From Pseudomonas chlororaphis subsp. piscium (lineage in GTDB: Bacteria > Pseudomonadota > Gammaproteobacteria > Pseudomonadales > Pseudomonadaceae): a DNA stretch of 64,000 bases. Under the pieces are notes generated by a model. It was not told where the DNA came from. It saw only the letters and a program-made list of their open reading frames with translations, and made no database searches. Positions 29,349 to 38,188 of this stretch are shown piece after piece; positions within the stretch are counted from its first letter, which is position 1, and the number at the start of each line of letters is the position of its first letter. The stretch spans positions 4,588,001-4,652,000 of the forward strand of contig NZ_CP027707.1 of the NCBI RefSeq assembly GCF_003850345.1. The letters are read 5' to 3'. The translations under genes were made by a program, and so were the position numbers.

Positions 29349-30581
29349 ATGACTGCTTCACCCCCGTCGCTCCTGGAAAAACTCAAACGCACCAGCCTGG
29401 TCACGCAGATCGTCATTGGCCTGGTCGCCGGTATCGCCCTGGCACTGCTGGCCCCCGAACTGGCGAAATCCACCGCCTTTATCGGCAAGGTCTTTGTCTC
29501 GGCGCTGAAAGCCGTCGCGCCGATCCTGGTGTTCGTGCTGGTGATGGCCTCCATCGCCAACCACAAGCACGGCCAGGAAACCCATATCCGCCCGATCCTC
29601 TGGCTCTACCTGCTGGGCACTTTCGCCGCGGCGGCGGTGGCGGTGGTCGCCAGCAGCCTGTTCCCCTCCTCCCTGGTGCTGAGCACCCATGACGTCGCCA
29701 TCTCCGCCCCCGGCGGCATCAACGAAGTCCTGCAAAGCCTGCTGCTGAGCGTGGTGGACAACCCGGTCAGCGCGCTGATGAACGCCAACTTCATCGGCAT
29801 CCTGGCCTGGGCCATCGGCATGGGCGTGGCCATCCGCCACGCCGGCGACACCACCCGCACCGTGCTGGACGACCTGTCCAATGGCGTGACCCTGATCGTC
29901 CGAGTAGTGATCCGCTTCGCCCCGCTGGGCATCTTCGGCCTGGTGGCCTCGACCCTGGCCACCTCCGGCTTCGGCGCCCTGCTCGGTTATATGCACCTGC
30001 TGGCGGTGCTAATCGGCTGCATGCTGTTCGTCGCGCTGGTAATGAACCCGCTGATCGTGTTCTGGAAGATCCGCCGCAACCCGTTCCCGCTGGTGCTCAT
30101 GTGCCTGCGTGAAAGCGGCATCACCGCCTTCTTCACCCGCAGTTCGGCGGCCAACATTCCGGTCAACCTGGAACTGAGCAAGCGCCTGGGCCTGCATGAA
30201 GACACCTACTCGGTGTCGATCCCGCTGGGGGCCACCATCAACATGGCCGGCGCCGCCATCACCATCACCGTGCTGACCCTGGCGGCCGTGCATACCCTGG
30301 GTATCGCCGTCGACCTGCCTACCGCCGTGCTGCTCAGCGTGGTCGCCGCCATCTGCGCCTGCGGTGCCTCCGGCGTGGCTGGTGGCTCGCTGCTGTTAAT
30401 TCCGCTGGCCTGCAGCCTGTTCGGCATCCCCAGCGAAATCGCCATGCAAGTGGTCGCGGTCGGCTTCATCATCGGCGTGCTGCAGGACTCGGCGGAAACC
30501 GCGCTGAACTCCTCCACCGATGTGCTCTTCACCGCCGCCGCGTGCATGGCCCAGGAAGAGAAGGTCCGCCAGACCGCCTGA
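29349..30581 (+). CDS. sstT: Serine/threonine:Na+ symporter
   Basis: A 410-residue sodium:dicarboxylate-family symporter. Strong SstT signatures: [20 protein letters not shown] at the N terminus, the serine-rich reentrant loop [40 protein letters not shown], and [20 protein letters not shown]. It imports serine and threonine with sodium. The ATG at 29349 fits the family start. It is followed by a strong terminator. Confidence 0.94.
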   Translation: MTASPPSLLEKLKRTSLVTQIVIGLVAGIALALLAPELAKSTAFIGKVFVSALKAVAPILVFVLVMASIANHKHGQETHIRPILWLYLLGTFAAAAVAVVASSLFPSSLVLSTHDVAISAPGGINEVLQSLLLSVVDNPVSALMNANFIGILAWAIGMGVAIRHAGDTTRTVLDDLSNGVTLIVRVVIRFAPLGIFGLVASTLATSGFGALLGYMHLLAVLIGCMLFVALVMNPLIVFWKIRRNPFPLVLMCLRESGITAFFTRSSAANIPVNLELSKRLGLHEDTYSVSIPLGATINMAGAAITITVLTLAAVHTLGIAVDLPTAVLLSVVAAICACGASGVAGGSLLLIPLACSLFGIPSEIAMQVVAVGFIIGVLQDSAETALNSSTDVLFTAAACMAQEEKVRQTA

Positions 30582-30603
30582 GCCTGCATGAACAGCGCGC
30601 ACT

Positions 30604-30643
30604 AAAAAGCCCGGCAAGGCTCGCACCTTGCCGGGCTTTTTTA
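30604..30643. terminator. Terminator between sstT and DUF1993 gene
   Basis: AAAAAGCCCGGCAAGG and CCTTGCCGGGCTTTTTT; it can act on both strands for two convergent genes. Confidence 0.93.
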
Positions 30644-30680
30644 TCGGCTTAGCAGCCGGCTACATCAGAAGACGGCTGTC

Positions 30681-31190
30681 TCAGAAAGCGCCCATGTAGT
30701 CGCGCTTGCCGATTTCCACGCCGTTGTGACGCAGGATCGCGTAGGTGGTGGTGACATGGAAGAAGAACTGCGGCAGGCCGTAGGTCAGCAGGTAGGACTG
30801 GCCGCTGAAGCGCTTCTCTTTCGGGGTGCCCGGACGGGTGACGATCTCGATGCCTTCCTTGCCATCGATCTGCGCCGGCTGGATGCCGTCGATAAAGGCC
30901 AGGACCTTGGCCAGCAGCGCCTGCAACTCGGCAAAGGTGGTTTCAGTATCGTCGTACTTCGGCAGCTCGACTTCGGCCAGGCGGGCCGAAACGCCCTTGG
31001 CGAAGTCGACGGCGATCTGCACCTGGCGGATCAGCGGGAACATGTCCGGGTACAGGCGGGCCTGCAGGAAGGCATTCGGGTCGATGTTCTTTGCCGTGGC
31101 GTGGGCTTCGGCCTTGTTCAGGACATCGCTCAGGGCGTTGAGCATTTGCTTGAAGACAGGAACGGAGGCGGCGTACAGGGAAATGGTCAT
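30681..31190 (-). CDS. DUF1993 family protein
   Basis: A 169-residue protein matching the DUF1993 family, a DinB-like four-helix fold: SLYAASVPVFKQMLNALSDV at the start, ARLYPDMFPLIRQVQIA, and the C-terminal LTYGLPQFFFHVTTTYAILR then GVEIGKRDYMG. The fold often carries a metal site from scattered histidines, but activity is not established for this family. Monocistronic by spacing. Confidence 0.85.
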   Translation of the reverse strand: MTISLYAASVPVFKQMLNALSDVLNKAEAHATAKNIDPNAFLQARLYPDMFPLIRQVQIAVDFAKGVSARLAEVELPKYDDTETTFAELQALLAKVLAFIDGIQPAQIDGKEGIEIVTRPGTPKEKRFSGQSYLLTYGLPQFFFHVTTTYAILRHNGVEIGKRDYMGAF

Positions 31191-31327
31191 GGTGATCTCG
31201 ACAGGCTGACGGAAAAAAGCGGAAACAAAGGTGGCGCGATTATAGACCTGCCTGGGCCTCGCCGGCGGCTTGTCTTTTATCCAGCAAGGATTAGGCTAGT
31301 CGCCTTCGACAGCATAGGGAAAGCGCG

Positions 31328-31978
31328 ATGAGCATCGAGCAAGAAACCTCCAGCGAGCAATTGCAACTGAGCAGCACCGAACTGCGCATTCTCGGGTCGC
31401 TGATCGAGAAGCAGGCCACCAGCCCGGAAACCTATCCGCTGACCCTCAATGCCCTGGTCATCGCCTGCAACCAGAAAACCAGCCGCGAACCGGTGATGAA
31501 CCTGACCCAGGGCCAGGTCGGCCAGAGCCTGCGCGCCCTGGAAAACAGCGGCTTCGCCCGCCTGGTGATGGGCAGCCGTGCCGACCGCTGGGAGCATCGC
31601 CTGGACAAGGCGCTGGAACTGGTGCCAGCGCAAGTGGCACTGGCTGGCCTGCTGTTCTTGCGTGGCCCGCAGACCGTCAACGAACTGCTGACCCGCAGCG
31701 GGCGCATGCACGACTTCGAAGACAGCGAACAGGTGGTGCATCAACTGGAGCGCCTGATCGCCCGTGGCCTGGCGCTGCTGATTCCGCGCCAGGCCGGCCA
31801 GCGCGAAGATCGCTACATGCATGCCCTGGGAGACCCGGCGGATATCGAAGCGATCCTCGCCGCCCGGCAGAACCCGGTGGAACGCAGCTCGGCCGGCGGC
31901 GTATCGGCGGAGCGCATCGAAGAGCTGGAAGCGCGCATCGCCGCCCTCGAAGAACGCCTGGCGAAACTCGAAGGCTGA
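31328..31978 (+). CDS. yceH: YceH / DUF480 family protein
   Basis: A 216-residue DUF480 (YceH) protein composed of two winged-helix domains: [36 protein letters not shown], and [15 protein letters not shown]-terminal coiled coil is visible ([20 protein letters not shown]). In E. coli yceH is cotranscribed with mviM-region genes; its biochemical role is not established. Start ATG at 31328. Confidence 0.88.
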   Translation: MSIEQETSSEQLQLSSTELRILGSLIEKQATSPETYPLTLNALVIACNQKTSREPVMNLTQGQVGQSLRALENSGFARLVMGSRADRWEHRLDKALELVPAQVALAGLLFLRGPQTVNELLTRSGRMHDFEDSEQVVHQLERLIARGLALLIPRQAGQREDRYMHALGDPADIEAILAARQNPVERSSAGGVSAERIEELEARIAALEERLAKLEG

Positions 31979-31990
31979 TCACCCCCGCTC

Positions 31991-32021
31991 CTGCGGCAGC
32001 GCCTGGTAGCCGCTGCCGCAG
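31991..32021. repeat. Short family-B repeat
   Basis: CTGCGGCAGCG and CGCTGCCGCAG face each other around a short loop, with a TAGCCGCTGCCG core shared with the elements at 45363, 47832 and 59790. Confidence 0.7.
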
Positions 32022-32054
32022 TCGGAGCAACGCCTCGAAGGCTACAAAAGCCCC

Positions 32055-32573
32055 CTACTCCCCATCCCAGTAATCCACCTCGTCCGCATGCCGCGCCACC
32101 GCGACGAATCCCGAGGCATTGCCCTGGTCGTCGATCTTGAAGTCCTTCATCACCACATATTTGCCGGAATCCGGGTACTCGCAGATATCCGGTGCTTCCT
32201 GGGTGCTGACCGCCAGGTAGCGCAACTCACCCTGGCTGGTGTTGATGATCTGGTGCGCGGTGTCCATGTCGCCCGGCGGGCAGGCGATCACGTCACCGGC
32301 GCGGATGGCAAAACGCTCGGCGCCCAGGCGGATTTCGCCCTCGCCAGCGACTATGTAGAACATTTCTTCGTTGACGCGATGGTTATGGAAGGGGCTGGCG
32401 CGCATCCCCGGGCCCAGGGCAATCAGCCGGTAACCGAGCTTCTGCGCGCCCAGTTGCTGGCCGATACGGGCGATGCGCTGGACATAACGGCCGGCGGTGT
32501 CGCCGGTGGGGCTCAGGGCTTCAGGCAGCGGCTGAAGATCCGCCTGATCCAGATTGAGAATGGCAGGTGGCAT
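32055..32573 (-). CDS. Cupin-domain protein
   Basis: A 172-residue single-cupin protein. The metal-binding first motif is SPFHNHRVNEEMFYIVAGEG (two His and Glu), and the second motif region is GDVIACPPGDMDTAHQI. A final stretch DEVDYWDGE is typical of a widespread cupin subgroup of unknown substrate. I start it at the ATG at 32573, which has GAGG upstream. It follows the shikimate-dehydrogenase-like gene on the same strand by about 107 bases, so co-transcription is possible but unproven. Confidence 0.82.
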   Translation of the reverse strand: MPPAILNLDQADLQPLPEALSPTGDTAGRYVQRIARIGQQLGAQKLGYRLIALGPGMRASPFHNHRVNEEMFYIVAGEGEIRLGAERFAIRAGDVIACPPGDMDTAHQIINTSQGELRYLAVSTQEAPDICEYPDSGKYVVMKDFKIDDQGNASGFVAVARHADEVDYWDGE

Positions 32574-32680
32574 ACAGACCTCGATCAGGGTGGCGTGGAG
32601 CAGGGGCAAGTCTTGGCTTGCTGGCGACCAGTATAGGCACGGCTCCACGCCCCACCAACATACCCCGCTCCCCCCGCCGA

Positions 32681-33499
32681 TCAGGCCCTGGCGAAGGCCA
32701 CCGCCTGCTGGAACTGCTCGGCGCTGGGGCGCATGCCGGTGTACAGCACGAACTGCTCCAGGGCCTGGATGGCGATCACTTCCAGGCCGGTGATCACCTG
32801 CTTGCCCTCCATCCGGGCGCGCAGGATCAGCGGGGTTTCCGCCGGAACCGCCACCACGTCGAACACGGTGCGCGCGGCCTGGATCGCCTCGACCGGGAAC
32901 GCCAGCTGATCGGCCTCGGGACCACCGTTCATGCCGATCGGGGTGACGTTGATCAGCATCTGCGGGCGCAGCTCGCCCAGCTCCGCCTGCCAGGCATAGC
33001 CCAGGGAGTCGGCGAGGGCCTGCCCGGCCCCGGCATTGCGGGCGACTATCACGCCATCGCGGTAGCCACCATCGCGCAAGGCGCTGGCCACCGCCTTGGC
33101 CATGCCGCCGCTGCCGCGCAGGGCAAAGCGGGTGTCCTTGGGGATCCGGTGGCTGTCGAGCAACTGGGCGACGGCGATGTAATCGGTGTTGTAGGCCTTG
33201 AGGTGGCCGTTGGTGTTGACGATGGTGTTGATCGACTGGATCGCGCTGGCCGAGGCGTCCAGTTCGTCCACCAGGGCAATGCAGGCCTCCTTGAACGGCA
33301 TGGACACGCCACAGCCGCGAATGCCCAGGGCACGGATCCCACCGACGGCGCCTGGCAGGTCCTGGCTGCTGAACGCCTTGTAGTAGAAGTTCAAGCCCAG
33401 CTGTTCATACAAATGATTGTGAAAGCGCAGGCCGAAATTCCCCGGACGCCCTGACAACGACATACACAATTGGGTGTCTTTGTTGGGGTTCATCTGCAT
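32681..33499 (-). CDS. Shikimate dehydrogenase-like enzyme (SDH-L, HI0607 type)
   Basis: A 272-residue oxidoreductase of the shikimate/quinate dehydrogenase superfamily. It closely resembles the Haemophilus HI0607 (SDH-L) subtype: NKDTQLCMSLSGRPGNFG at the start, VSMPFKEACIALVDELD with the catalytic Lys, LKAYNTDYIAVAQLL with the catalytic Asp, and cofactor loop LRGSGGMAKAVASAL. SDH-L enzymes reduce dehydroshikimate much more slowly than AroE, so the true substrate is unclear; this is not the housekeeping aroE by context. Start ATG at 33499 with GGAG six bases before. Confidence 0.85.
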   Translation of the reverse strand: MQMNPNKDTQLCMSLSGRPGNFGLRFHNHLYEQLGLNFYYKAFSSQDLPGAVGGIRALGIRGCGVSMPFKEACIALVDELDASASAIQSINTIVNTNGHLKAYNTDYIAVAQLLDSHRIPKDTRFALRGSGGMAKAVASALRDGGYRDGVIVARNAGAGQALADSLGYAWQAELGELRPQMLINVTPIGMNGGPEADQLAFPVEAIQAARTVFDVVAVPAETPLILRARMEGKQVITGLEVIAIQALEQFVLYTGMRPSAEQFQQAVAFARA

Positions 33500-33753
33500 G
33501 TTGATCTCCTTGGAACGCACTTTCGGATAGACGGGATTAGCCAGCCATCGGGTTCTGCCCGATCATATCGACGGTGCCTGAAAAACAGGCCCGCCGCCCA
33601 CGGATGAGGGGTAAAGAAGCCGGTACAGACCTTACACAAAATTTACCCGGCGGCTGTGCAGTTTTTCGGAAAATCGCTGTCTTAGAAGTATCCCCGCGAC
33701 AGTTCTCGTGTCTATTGCAGACCGAGCGCTGGGGTCGGAACCGAGGAATAGCC

Positions 33754-34110
33754 ATGATGCGTAAAATCCCCAAGATAGCCTTGCTCATTGGTGCACTTGC
33801 TGTCGCCGGTCAAGCGTCCGCCCACGGTGGCGGTGGTTGGGGTGGACCGGCGGTAGTCGGTGCCGTGGTCGGCGCCGCGGTAGTGGGTTCGGTGATCGCC
33901 AACCAGAGCCGCCCGGTCTACGTGCAACAACCGGTCTATGTTCAGCCGCAACCGATCTATGCCGCGCCGCCACCGGTCTACTACCAGCCACAGCCGGTGT
34001 ACGTGGAAGGCCCGCCGGTCTATTACCGTCCGGCCCCGGTGTACTACGGCCCACCTCGCGGCTACTACGGCCCGCCTCGCCACTACTATTACGGTCCTGG
34101 CCGTTGGTAA
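33754..34110 (+). CDS. Exported Pro/Tyr-repeat protein
   Basis: A 118-residue exported protein: signal peptide IALLIGALAVAGQASA, then a glycine-rich patch (HGGGGWGGPAVVGAVVGAAV), then about 70 residues of tandem P-V-Y repeats (PVYVQQPVYVQPQPIY; PPVYYQPQPVYV; PVYYGPPRGYYGPPRHYYYG). The low-complexity tail suggests a surface or periplasmic structural role. Similar small proteins are common in pseudomonads, without known function. Start ATG at 33754 with GAGGAA upstream; a second ATG is the next codon. Confidence 0.78.
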   Translation: MMRKIPKIALLIGALAVAGQASAHGGGGWGGPAVVGAVVGAAVVGSVIANQSRPVYVQQPVYVQPQPIYAAPPPVYYQPQPVYVEGPPVYYRPAPVYYGPPRGYYGPPRHYYYGPGRW

Positions 34111-34128
34111 GCCAGACAGCCCCCACCG

Positions 34129-34158
34129 ACAGGCCCCGCTTGCGCAAGCGGGGCCTGT
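34129..34158 (+). terminator. Terminator after the Pro/Tyr-repeat gene
   Basis: A perfect stem of ACAGGCCCCGCTTG with CAAGCGGGGCCTGT, then TGCGTTTG. The T tract is weak. Confidence 0.7.
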
Positions 34159-34358
34159 TGCGTTTGAAACAACCCTGAAACGTCTGAATAAATCTTGCAG
34201 AGGTCGCAGCCGGGACAGCTTTTGCGATTCAATCCGGCAATAGTGTTGCCAAAGGCAGCCCGTATGTTGAAGCCTGCGGCTGTCATATTTATATCATGCC
34301 AGGTCCGCAAGATCGGATCTGTCCACAAAACGGCCACATAACAACAAGGACGACGCCC

Positions 34359-34553
34359 ATGCCAACCCAGAACCCCCACCACTCCCCCACCCTGGGCACC
34401 GCCAGCAAGGTGTACAGCGCCCTGACCGAACTCAAGCATCTGGAAGGCCACCGCAGCGCCAAGTTCCTGGCCCTGCTGGCCGAGCACCTGGTGCGCAAGG
34501 GCCTGTTGCACGACCCGGAAGTGGTCCACATGCTCGATCAGGTCGTCGACTGA
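34359..34553 (+). CDS. Small protein of unknown function (64 residues)
   Basis: A 64-residue ORF beginning MPTQNPHHSPTLGTASKVYS and ending VVHMLDQVVD. The middle (SALTELKHLEGHRSAKFLALLAEHLVRKG) should be two amphipathic helices. AAGGA stands at about nine bases before the ATG. No membrane segment. Not recognised; coding is supported by codon bias like its neighbours and by the ribosome site. Confidence 0.55.
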   Translation: MPTQNPHHSPTLGTASKVYSALTELKHLEGHRSAKFLALLAEHLVRKGLLHDPEVVHMLDQVVD

Positions 34554-34661
34554 TCGGGCTGGCGCTGTTTTCGCCGGTATCGATGTCCACTATCGAGCGC
34601 GGTGATTTTTCGTAGAACCTCTCGGCCCGTAAGGTAGCCCCATTGATTGATGGAGGTACTT

Positions 34662-34844
34662 ATGCCCAAGGTTCAGATCATGTCCGTTATCGGCAGCGCC
34701 GTTCCTACCTCGCTCAGGGATCTGGGGTTGCTGGCGTGTTGGTACCTGGTACGCGACGGCGAGCCAGTCAGCGGCCCGCTCACTTCGCTGACCGCCGCCC
34801 AGGCCCTGTCGCAAAAGATCGAGCAACGCGTCCTGCACGCCTGA
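34662..34844 (+). CDS. Small protein of unknown function (60 residues)
   Basis: A 60-residue ORF, MPKVQIMSVIGSAVPTSLRD followed by LGLLACWYLVRDGEPVSGPL and a helical tail. TGGAGGTACTT precedes the ATG, a strong ribosome site. The mix of a beta-like start and a helix fits a small folded protein. Similar short ORFs occur in fluorescent pseudomonads by my recollection; no function is known. Confidence 0.6.
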   Translation: MPKVQIMSVIGSAVPTSLRDLGLLACWYLVRDGEPVSGPLTSLTAAQALSQKIEQRVLHA

Positions 34845-34975
34845 GGCAACGGCAACCCGGTTCGCGCCAGGCGCTCACTCAAGCGCCCTGTTTTATTCGT
34901 CGAGCATAGATCCAGGTCAATGAAGGCCGCGAGCCCAGGCCTTACCCTCGCGACCTTTTGCCATCGACACTCGCC

Positions 34976-36313
34976 ATGACGCCCCTGACCCGCCCCGAAC
35001 TGCTCGCCCCCGCCGGCACCCTGAAAAACATGCGCTACGCCTTCGCCTATGGCGCCGATGCGGTATACGCCGGCCAGCCGCGCTACAGCCTGCGGGTGCG
35101 CAACAACGAATTCGACCACGCCAACCTGGCCCTCGGCATTCGCGAGGCCCAGGCCCAGGGCAAGCGCTTCTATGTGGTGGTCAACATCGCCCCGCACAAC
35201 GCCAAGCTCAAGACCTTCCTCAAGGACCTGGAGCCGGTGATCGCCATGGCCCCGGACGCGCTGATCATGTCCGACCCGGGGCTGATCATGCTGGTGCGCC
35301 GGCACTTCCCGCAGATGCCGATCCACCTGTCGGTGCAGGCCAATACGGTGAACTGGGCCAGCGTCGAGTTCTGGCAGCAACAGGGCCTGAGCCGGATCAT
35401 CCTGTCCCGCGAGCTGTCCCTGGAAGAGATCGAGGAAATCCGCCAGCAGGTGCCGGCCATGGAGCTCGAGGTATTCGTCCACGGCGCCCTGTGCATGGCC
35501 TATTCCGGGCGCTGCCTGCTGTCGGGCTACATGAACAAGCGCGATGCCAACCAGGGCACCTGCACCAATGCCTGCCGCTGGAAATACCAAGCCGAGGAGG
35601 CCACGGAGAATACCGTCGGCGAGATCGTCCAGCAGTTCCAGCCGGAACCGACCCTGGGCCTGGGCGCGCCGACCGACCAAGTGTTCCTGCTGCGCGAGGC
35701 CAATCGCCCGGACGAAGCGATGCCCGCCTTCGAGGACGAGCACGGCACCTACATCATGAACGCCAAGGACCTGCGCGCGGTGCAGCACGTCGAGCGCCTG
35801 ACGCGCATGGGCGTGCACTCGTTGAAGATCGAGGGCCGCACCAAGTCGCACTTCTATTGCGCCCGCACCACCCAGGTCTATCGCCGGGCCATCGACGACG
35901 CCGTAGCCGGCCGCGAGTTCGACCGCAACCTGATGAACGACCTGGAGTCCCTGGCCCAGCGTGGCTACACCGAAGGTTTCCTGCGCCGCCACGTGCACGA
36001 CGAATACCAGAACTACCTGAACGGCAGCTCGGTGTCGGAACGCCAGCAGTTCGTCGGCGAACTCACCGGCGAACGCCGTGACCGCCTGGCGGAAGTGAAG
36101 GTGAAGAACCGCTTTGCCCTGGGCGACCATATGGAACTGATGACCCCCAAGGGCAACTTCCACTTCGACCTGCACCAGCTGCAGAACATCCATGGCGAGC
36201 CGATCGAGGTCGCGCCGGGGGACGGGCACAGGGTGTACCTGCCGATCCCGGACGCGGTGGATCTGCGTTTTGCCTTGTTGATGCGCGATGTGACGCCGAA
36301 CAGCGCGGCATAA
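34976..36313 (+). CDS. trhP: tRNA 5-hydroxyuridine synthesis protein TrhP (U32 family)
   Basis: A 445-residue U32-peptidase-like protein, the YegQ/TrhP type, needed for prephenate-dependent 5-hydroxylation of uridine 34 in tRNA. Core signatures: PELLAPAGTLKNMRYAFAYG, GADAVYAGQPRYSLRVRNNE, EVFVHGALCMAYSGRCLLSG, and the cluster cysteines in DANQGTCTNACRWKY. ATG at 34976 chosen; the upstream ATG at 34958 is in frame. It is monocistronic, followed by a REP element. Confidence 0.92.
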   Translation: MTPLTRPELLAPAGTLKNMRYAFAYGADAVYAGQPRYSLRVRNNEFDHANLALGIREAQAQGKRFYVVVNIAPHNAKLKTFLKDLEPVIAMAPDALIMSDPGLIMLVRRHFPQMPIHLSVQANTVNWASVEFWQQQGLSRIILSRELSLEEIEEIRQQVPAMELEVFVHGALCMAYSGRCLLSGYMNKRDANQGTCTNACRWKYQAEEATENTVGEIVQQFQPEPTLGLGAPTDQVFLLREANRPDEAMPAFEDEHGTYIMNAKDLRAVQHVERLTRMGVHSLKIEGRTKSHFYCARTTQVYRRAIDDAVAGREFDRNLMNDLESLAQRGYTEGFLRRHVHDEYQNYLNGSSVSERQQFVGELTGERRDRLAEVKVKNRFALGDHMELMTPKGNFHFDLHQLQNIHGEPIEVAPGDGHRVYLPIPDAVDLRFALLMRDVTPNSAA

Positions 36314-36342
36314 GCCTGACCGCGATGGCGTCGCTGATGACT

Positions 36343-36369
36343 CCATCGCGGGCAAGCCTCGCTCCTACA
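36343..36369. repeat. REP-type palindrome (family A)
   Basis: CCATCGCGGGCAAGCCTCGC then TCCTACA, the inverted form of the family-A consensus. Confidence 0.85.
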
Positions 36370-36501
36370 CCGTAATAACCCTGCCCCTGCATCACGCACA
36401 CACCCCCTTCCCCCCTCCCCGAATCCACCTGAACAGGCTGCGCCAACCGGCACAGCCCGATATCCGCACGCGCCATTCTGACATTATTATTTTCACAATG
36501 T

Positions 36502-36516
36502 TTATTTATGAAATAA
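36502..36516. promoter_or_regulatory. Candidate operator of the ABC operon
   Basis: TTATTT-ATG-AAATAA, an inverted repeat with six-base arms, in the A+T-rich promoter zone about 105 bases before the first gene. By position it is a possible site for the RpiR-type regulator at the end of the operon. Confidence 0.4.
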
Positions 36517-36619
36517 TACATGTCATTTATAACCACACGAAGATCACCAGGACCGAACCACGCCAGAACGGACGGCTTGTACCCGTACCACCCCAACGCC
36601 CCTCCAAGGAGTCAACAAT

Positions 36620-37396
36620 ATGAACAAGACAGAACTTCTAGGTGCTCTGGCGCTGTGCGCCGCAAGCTTCCTGGCCCACGCCGACGAAGACAGCCTGCGC
36701 ATCGGCATCGAGGCCGCCTACCCGCCCTTTTCCTTCAAGACACCGGAGGGCAACGTCAGCGGTTTCGACTACGACATCGGCAACGCCCTGTGCGCAGAGA
36801 TGAAGGTGAAATGCGAGTGGGTCATCCAGGAATTCGACGGCATGATCCCGTCGCTCAAGGTGCGCAAGATCGATGCCGTGCTGTCGTCGATGTCGATCAC
36901 CGAGGACCGGATGAAGTCGGTCGACGTCAGCAAAAAGTACTACCACACGCCGGGCAAGTTCGCGATGAAGGCCGGCAACGTGATCAACGACCCGCTGCAG
37001 GACCTCAAGGGCAAGAAAGTCGGCGTGCAGCGCTCCTCGACCTACGACCGCTTCGCCACCGAGCAACTGGCCAGCGCCGGGGTCGAGGTGGTGCGCTACG
37101 CCTCGCAGAATGAAGCCTTCCTCGACCTCGCCTCGGGACGCCTGGACGCCACCCTCGCCGACATCGTCAACACCGACGAGAGCTTTATCAAGACCGCGGC
37201 AGGCAAGGGTTTCGCCCTGGTCGGGCCGGACATCAACGACCCGAACTATTTCGGCAGGGGCGCCGGGATCGCCGTGCGCAAAGGCGATGGCGCCAATGTC
37301 GCGCGCCTCAATGCGGCCATCGACGCCATCCGCGCCAACGGCAAGTACCAGCAGGTAATGGCCCGGTACTTCGCGTTCGATATCTACGGCGAATAA
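36620..37396 (+). CDS. AotJ-like amino-acid ABC transporter binding protein
   Basis: A 258-residue periplasmic binding protein of the lysine/arginine/ornithine type. Signal peptide LLGALALCAASFLAHA; mature start LRIGIEAAYPPFSFKTPEG; ligand-site signatures GFDYDIGNALCAEMKVKCEW, DAVLSSMSITEDRMKSVD and KVGVQRSSTYDRFA, and end FAFDIYGE. It most resembles Pseudomonas AotJ. It begins an operon with two permeases, an M14-like deacylase, an ATPase and a regulator. Substrate by family: a basic or polar amino acid, possibly acylated or conjugated given the deacylase. Confidence 0.9.
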   Translation: MNKTELLGALALCAASFLAHADEDSLRIGIEAAYPPFSFKTPEGNVSGFDYDIGNALCAEMKVKCEWVIQEFDGMIPSLKVRKIDAVLSSMSITEDRMKSVDVSKKYYHTPGKFAMKAGNVINDPLQDLKGKKVGVQRSSTYDRFATEQLASAGVEVVRYASQNEAFLDLASGRLDATLADIVNTDESFIKTAAGKGFALVGPDINDPNYFGRGAGIAVRKGDGANVARLNAAIDAIRANGKYQQVMARYFAFDIYGE

Positions 37397-37485
37397 GCCT
37401 TACCCAGGGCCCTGGCGCCGGCCCCTTGCCGGTGCCGCACCGGGCCTGCCTTGCGCCTCGCGGCGCTCGCTTGAGGAACTTCATC

Positions 37486-38175
37486 ATGCTCCACGGCTAC
37501 GGATCGAGCATTCTCGATGGCGCCTGGCTGACCATCAACCTGGCCCTGACCTCCATGACCCTGGCTATTGCCCTGGGCCTGGTCGGCGCGGCCTTTCGCC
37601 TGTCGCCGCTGAAATGGCTGGCGATGCTCGGCGAAGGGTATACGACCCTGATTCGCGGGATTCCCGACCTGGTGTTGATCCTGCTGATTTTCTACGGCGG
37701 CCAGGATCTGGTGAACCGCATTGCCTTGGCGCTCGGTTACACCCGCTATTTCGACATCAATCCCTTTATCGCCGGCGTCTGCACCATGGGCTTCATTTTT
37801 GGCGCCTATCTCTCGGAGACCTTTCGCGGCGCCTTCATGGCGATCCCCAAGGGCCAGGCCGAGGCCGGCGCGGCTTATGGCATGAGTGGCGCCCAGGTGT
37901 TCTGGCGGATCCTGGTGCCGCAGATGATTCGCTTCGCCATTCCCGGCTTCACCAACAACTGGCTGGTGCTGACCAAGTCCACCGCGCTGATCTCGGTGAT
38001 CGGCCTGCAGGACATGATGTTCAAGGCCAAGAACGCGGCGGACGCCACCCACGAACCCTTCACCTTCTTTCTCGCCGTGGCGGCGCTGTACCTGCTGCTG
38101 ACCAGCCTGTCGTTGCTGGTGCTGCGTTATCTGGAAAAACACTACTCGGTCGGCCTCAAAGCCGCCGAACTGTGA
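37486..38175 (+). CDS. AotQ/HisQ-like ABC permease
   Basis: A 229-residue permease of the polar amino acid family with about five helices. The start is the ATG at 37486 (MLHGYGSSILDGAWLTINLA) with GAGGA eight bases before; the frame is open earlier but without signal. Family signatures: GEGYTTLIRGIPDLVLILL and the EAA loop GQAEAGAAYGMSGAQVFWRI. It pairs with the next permease in the membrane channel. Confidence 0.92.
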   Translation: MLHGYGSSILDGAWLTINLALTSMTLAIALGLVGAAFRLSPLKWLAMLGEGYTTLIRGIPDLVLILLIFYGGQDLVNRIALALGYTRYFDINPFIAGVCTMGFIFGAYLSETFRGAFMAIPKGQAEAGAAYGMSGAQVFWRILVPQMIRFAIPGFTNNWLVLTKSTALISVIGLQDMMFKAKNAADATHEPFTFFLAVAALYLLLTSLSLLVLRYLEKHYSVGLKAAEL

Positions 38176-38188
38176 TTGGGAGCCCCCC

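Larger units (their letters stand above)
36314..36619. other. 306-base gap before the ABC transporter operon
   Basis: It holds a family-A REP palindrome (36343-36369), an A+T-rich promoter zone at about 36478-36535 with the inverted repeat TTATTTATGAAATAA, and the AAGGAG box (36604-36609) of the binding-protein gene. No gene is seen in it. Confidence 0.75.
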
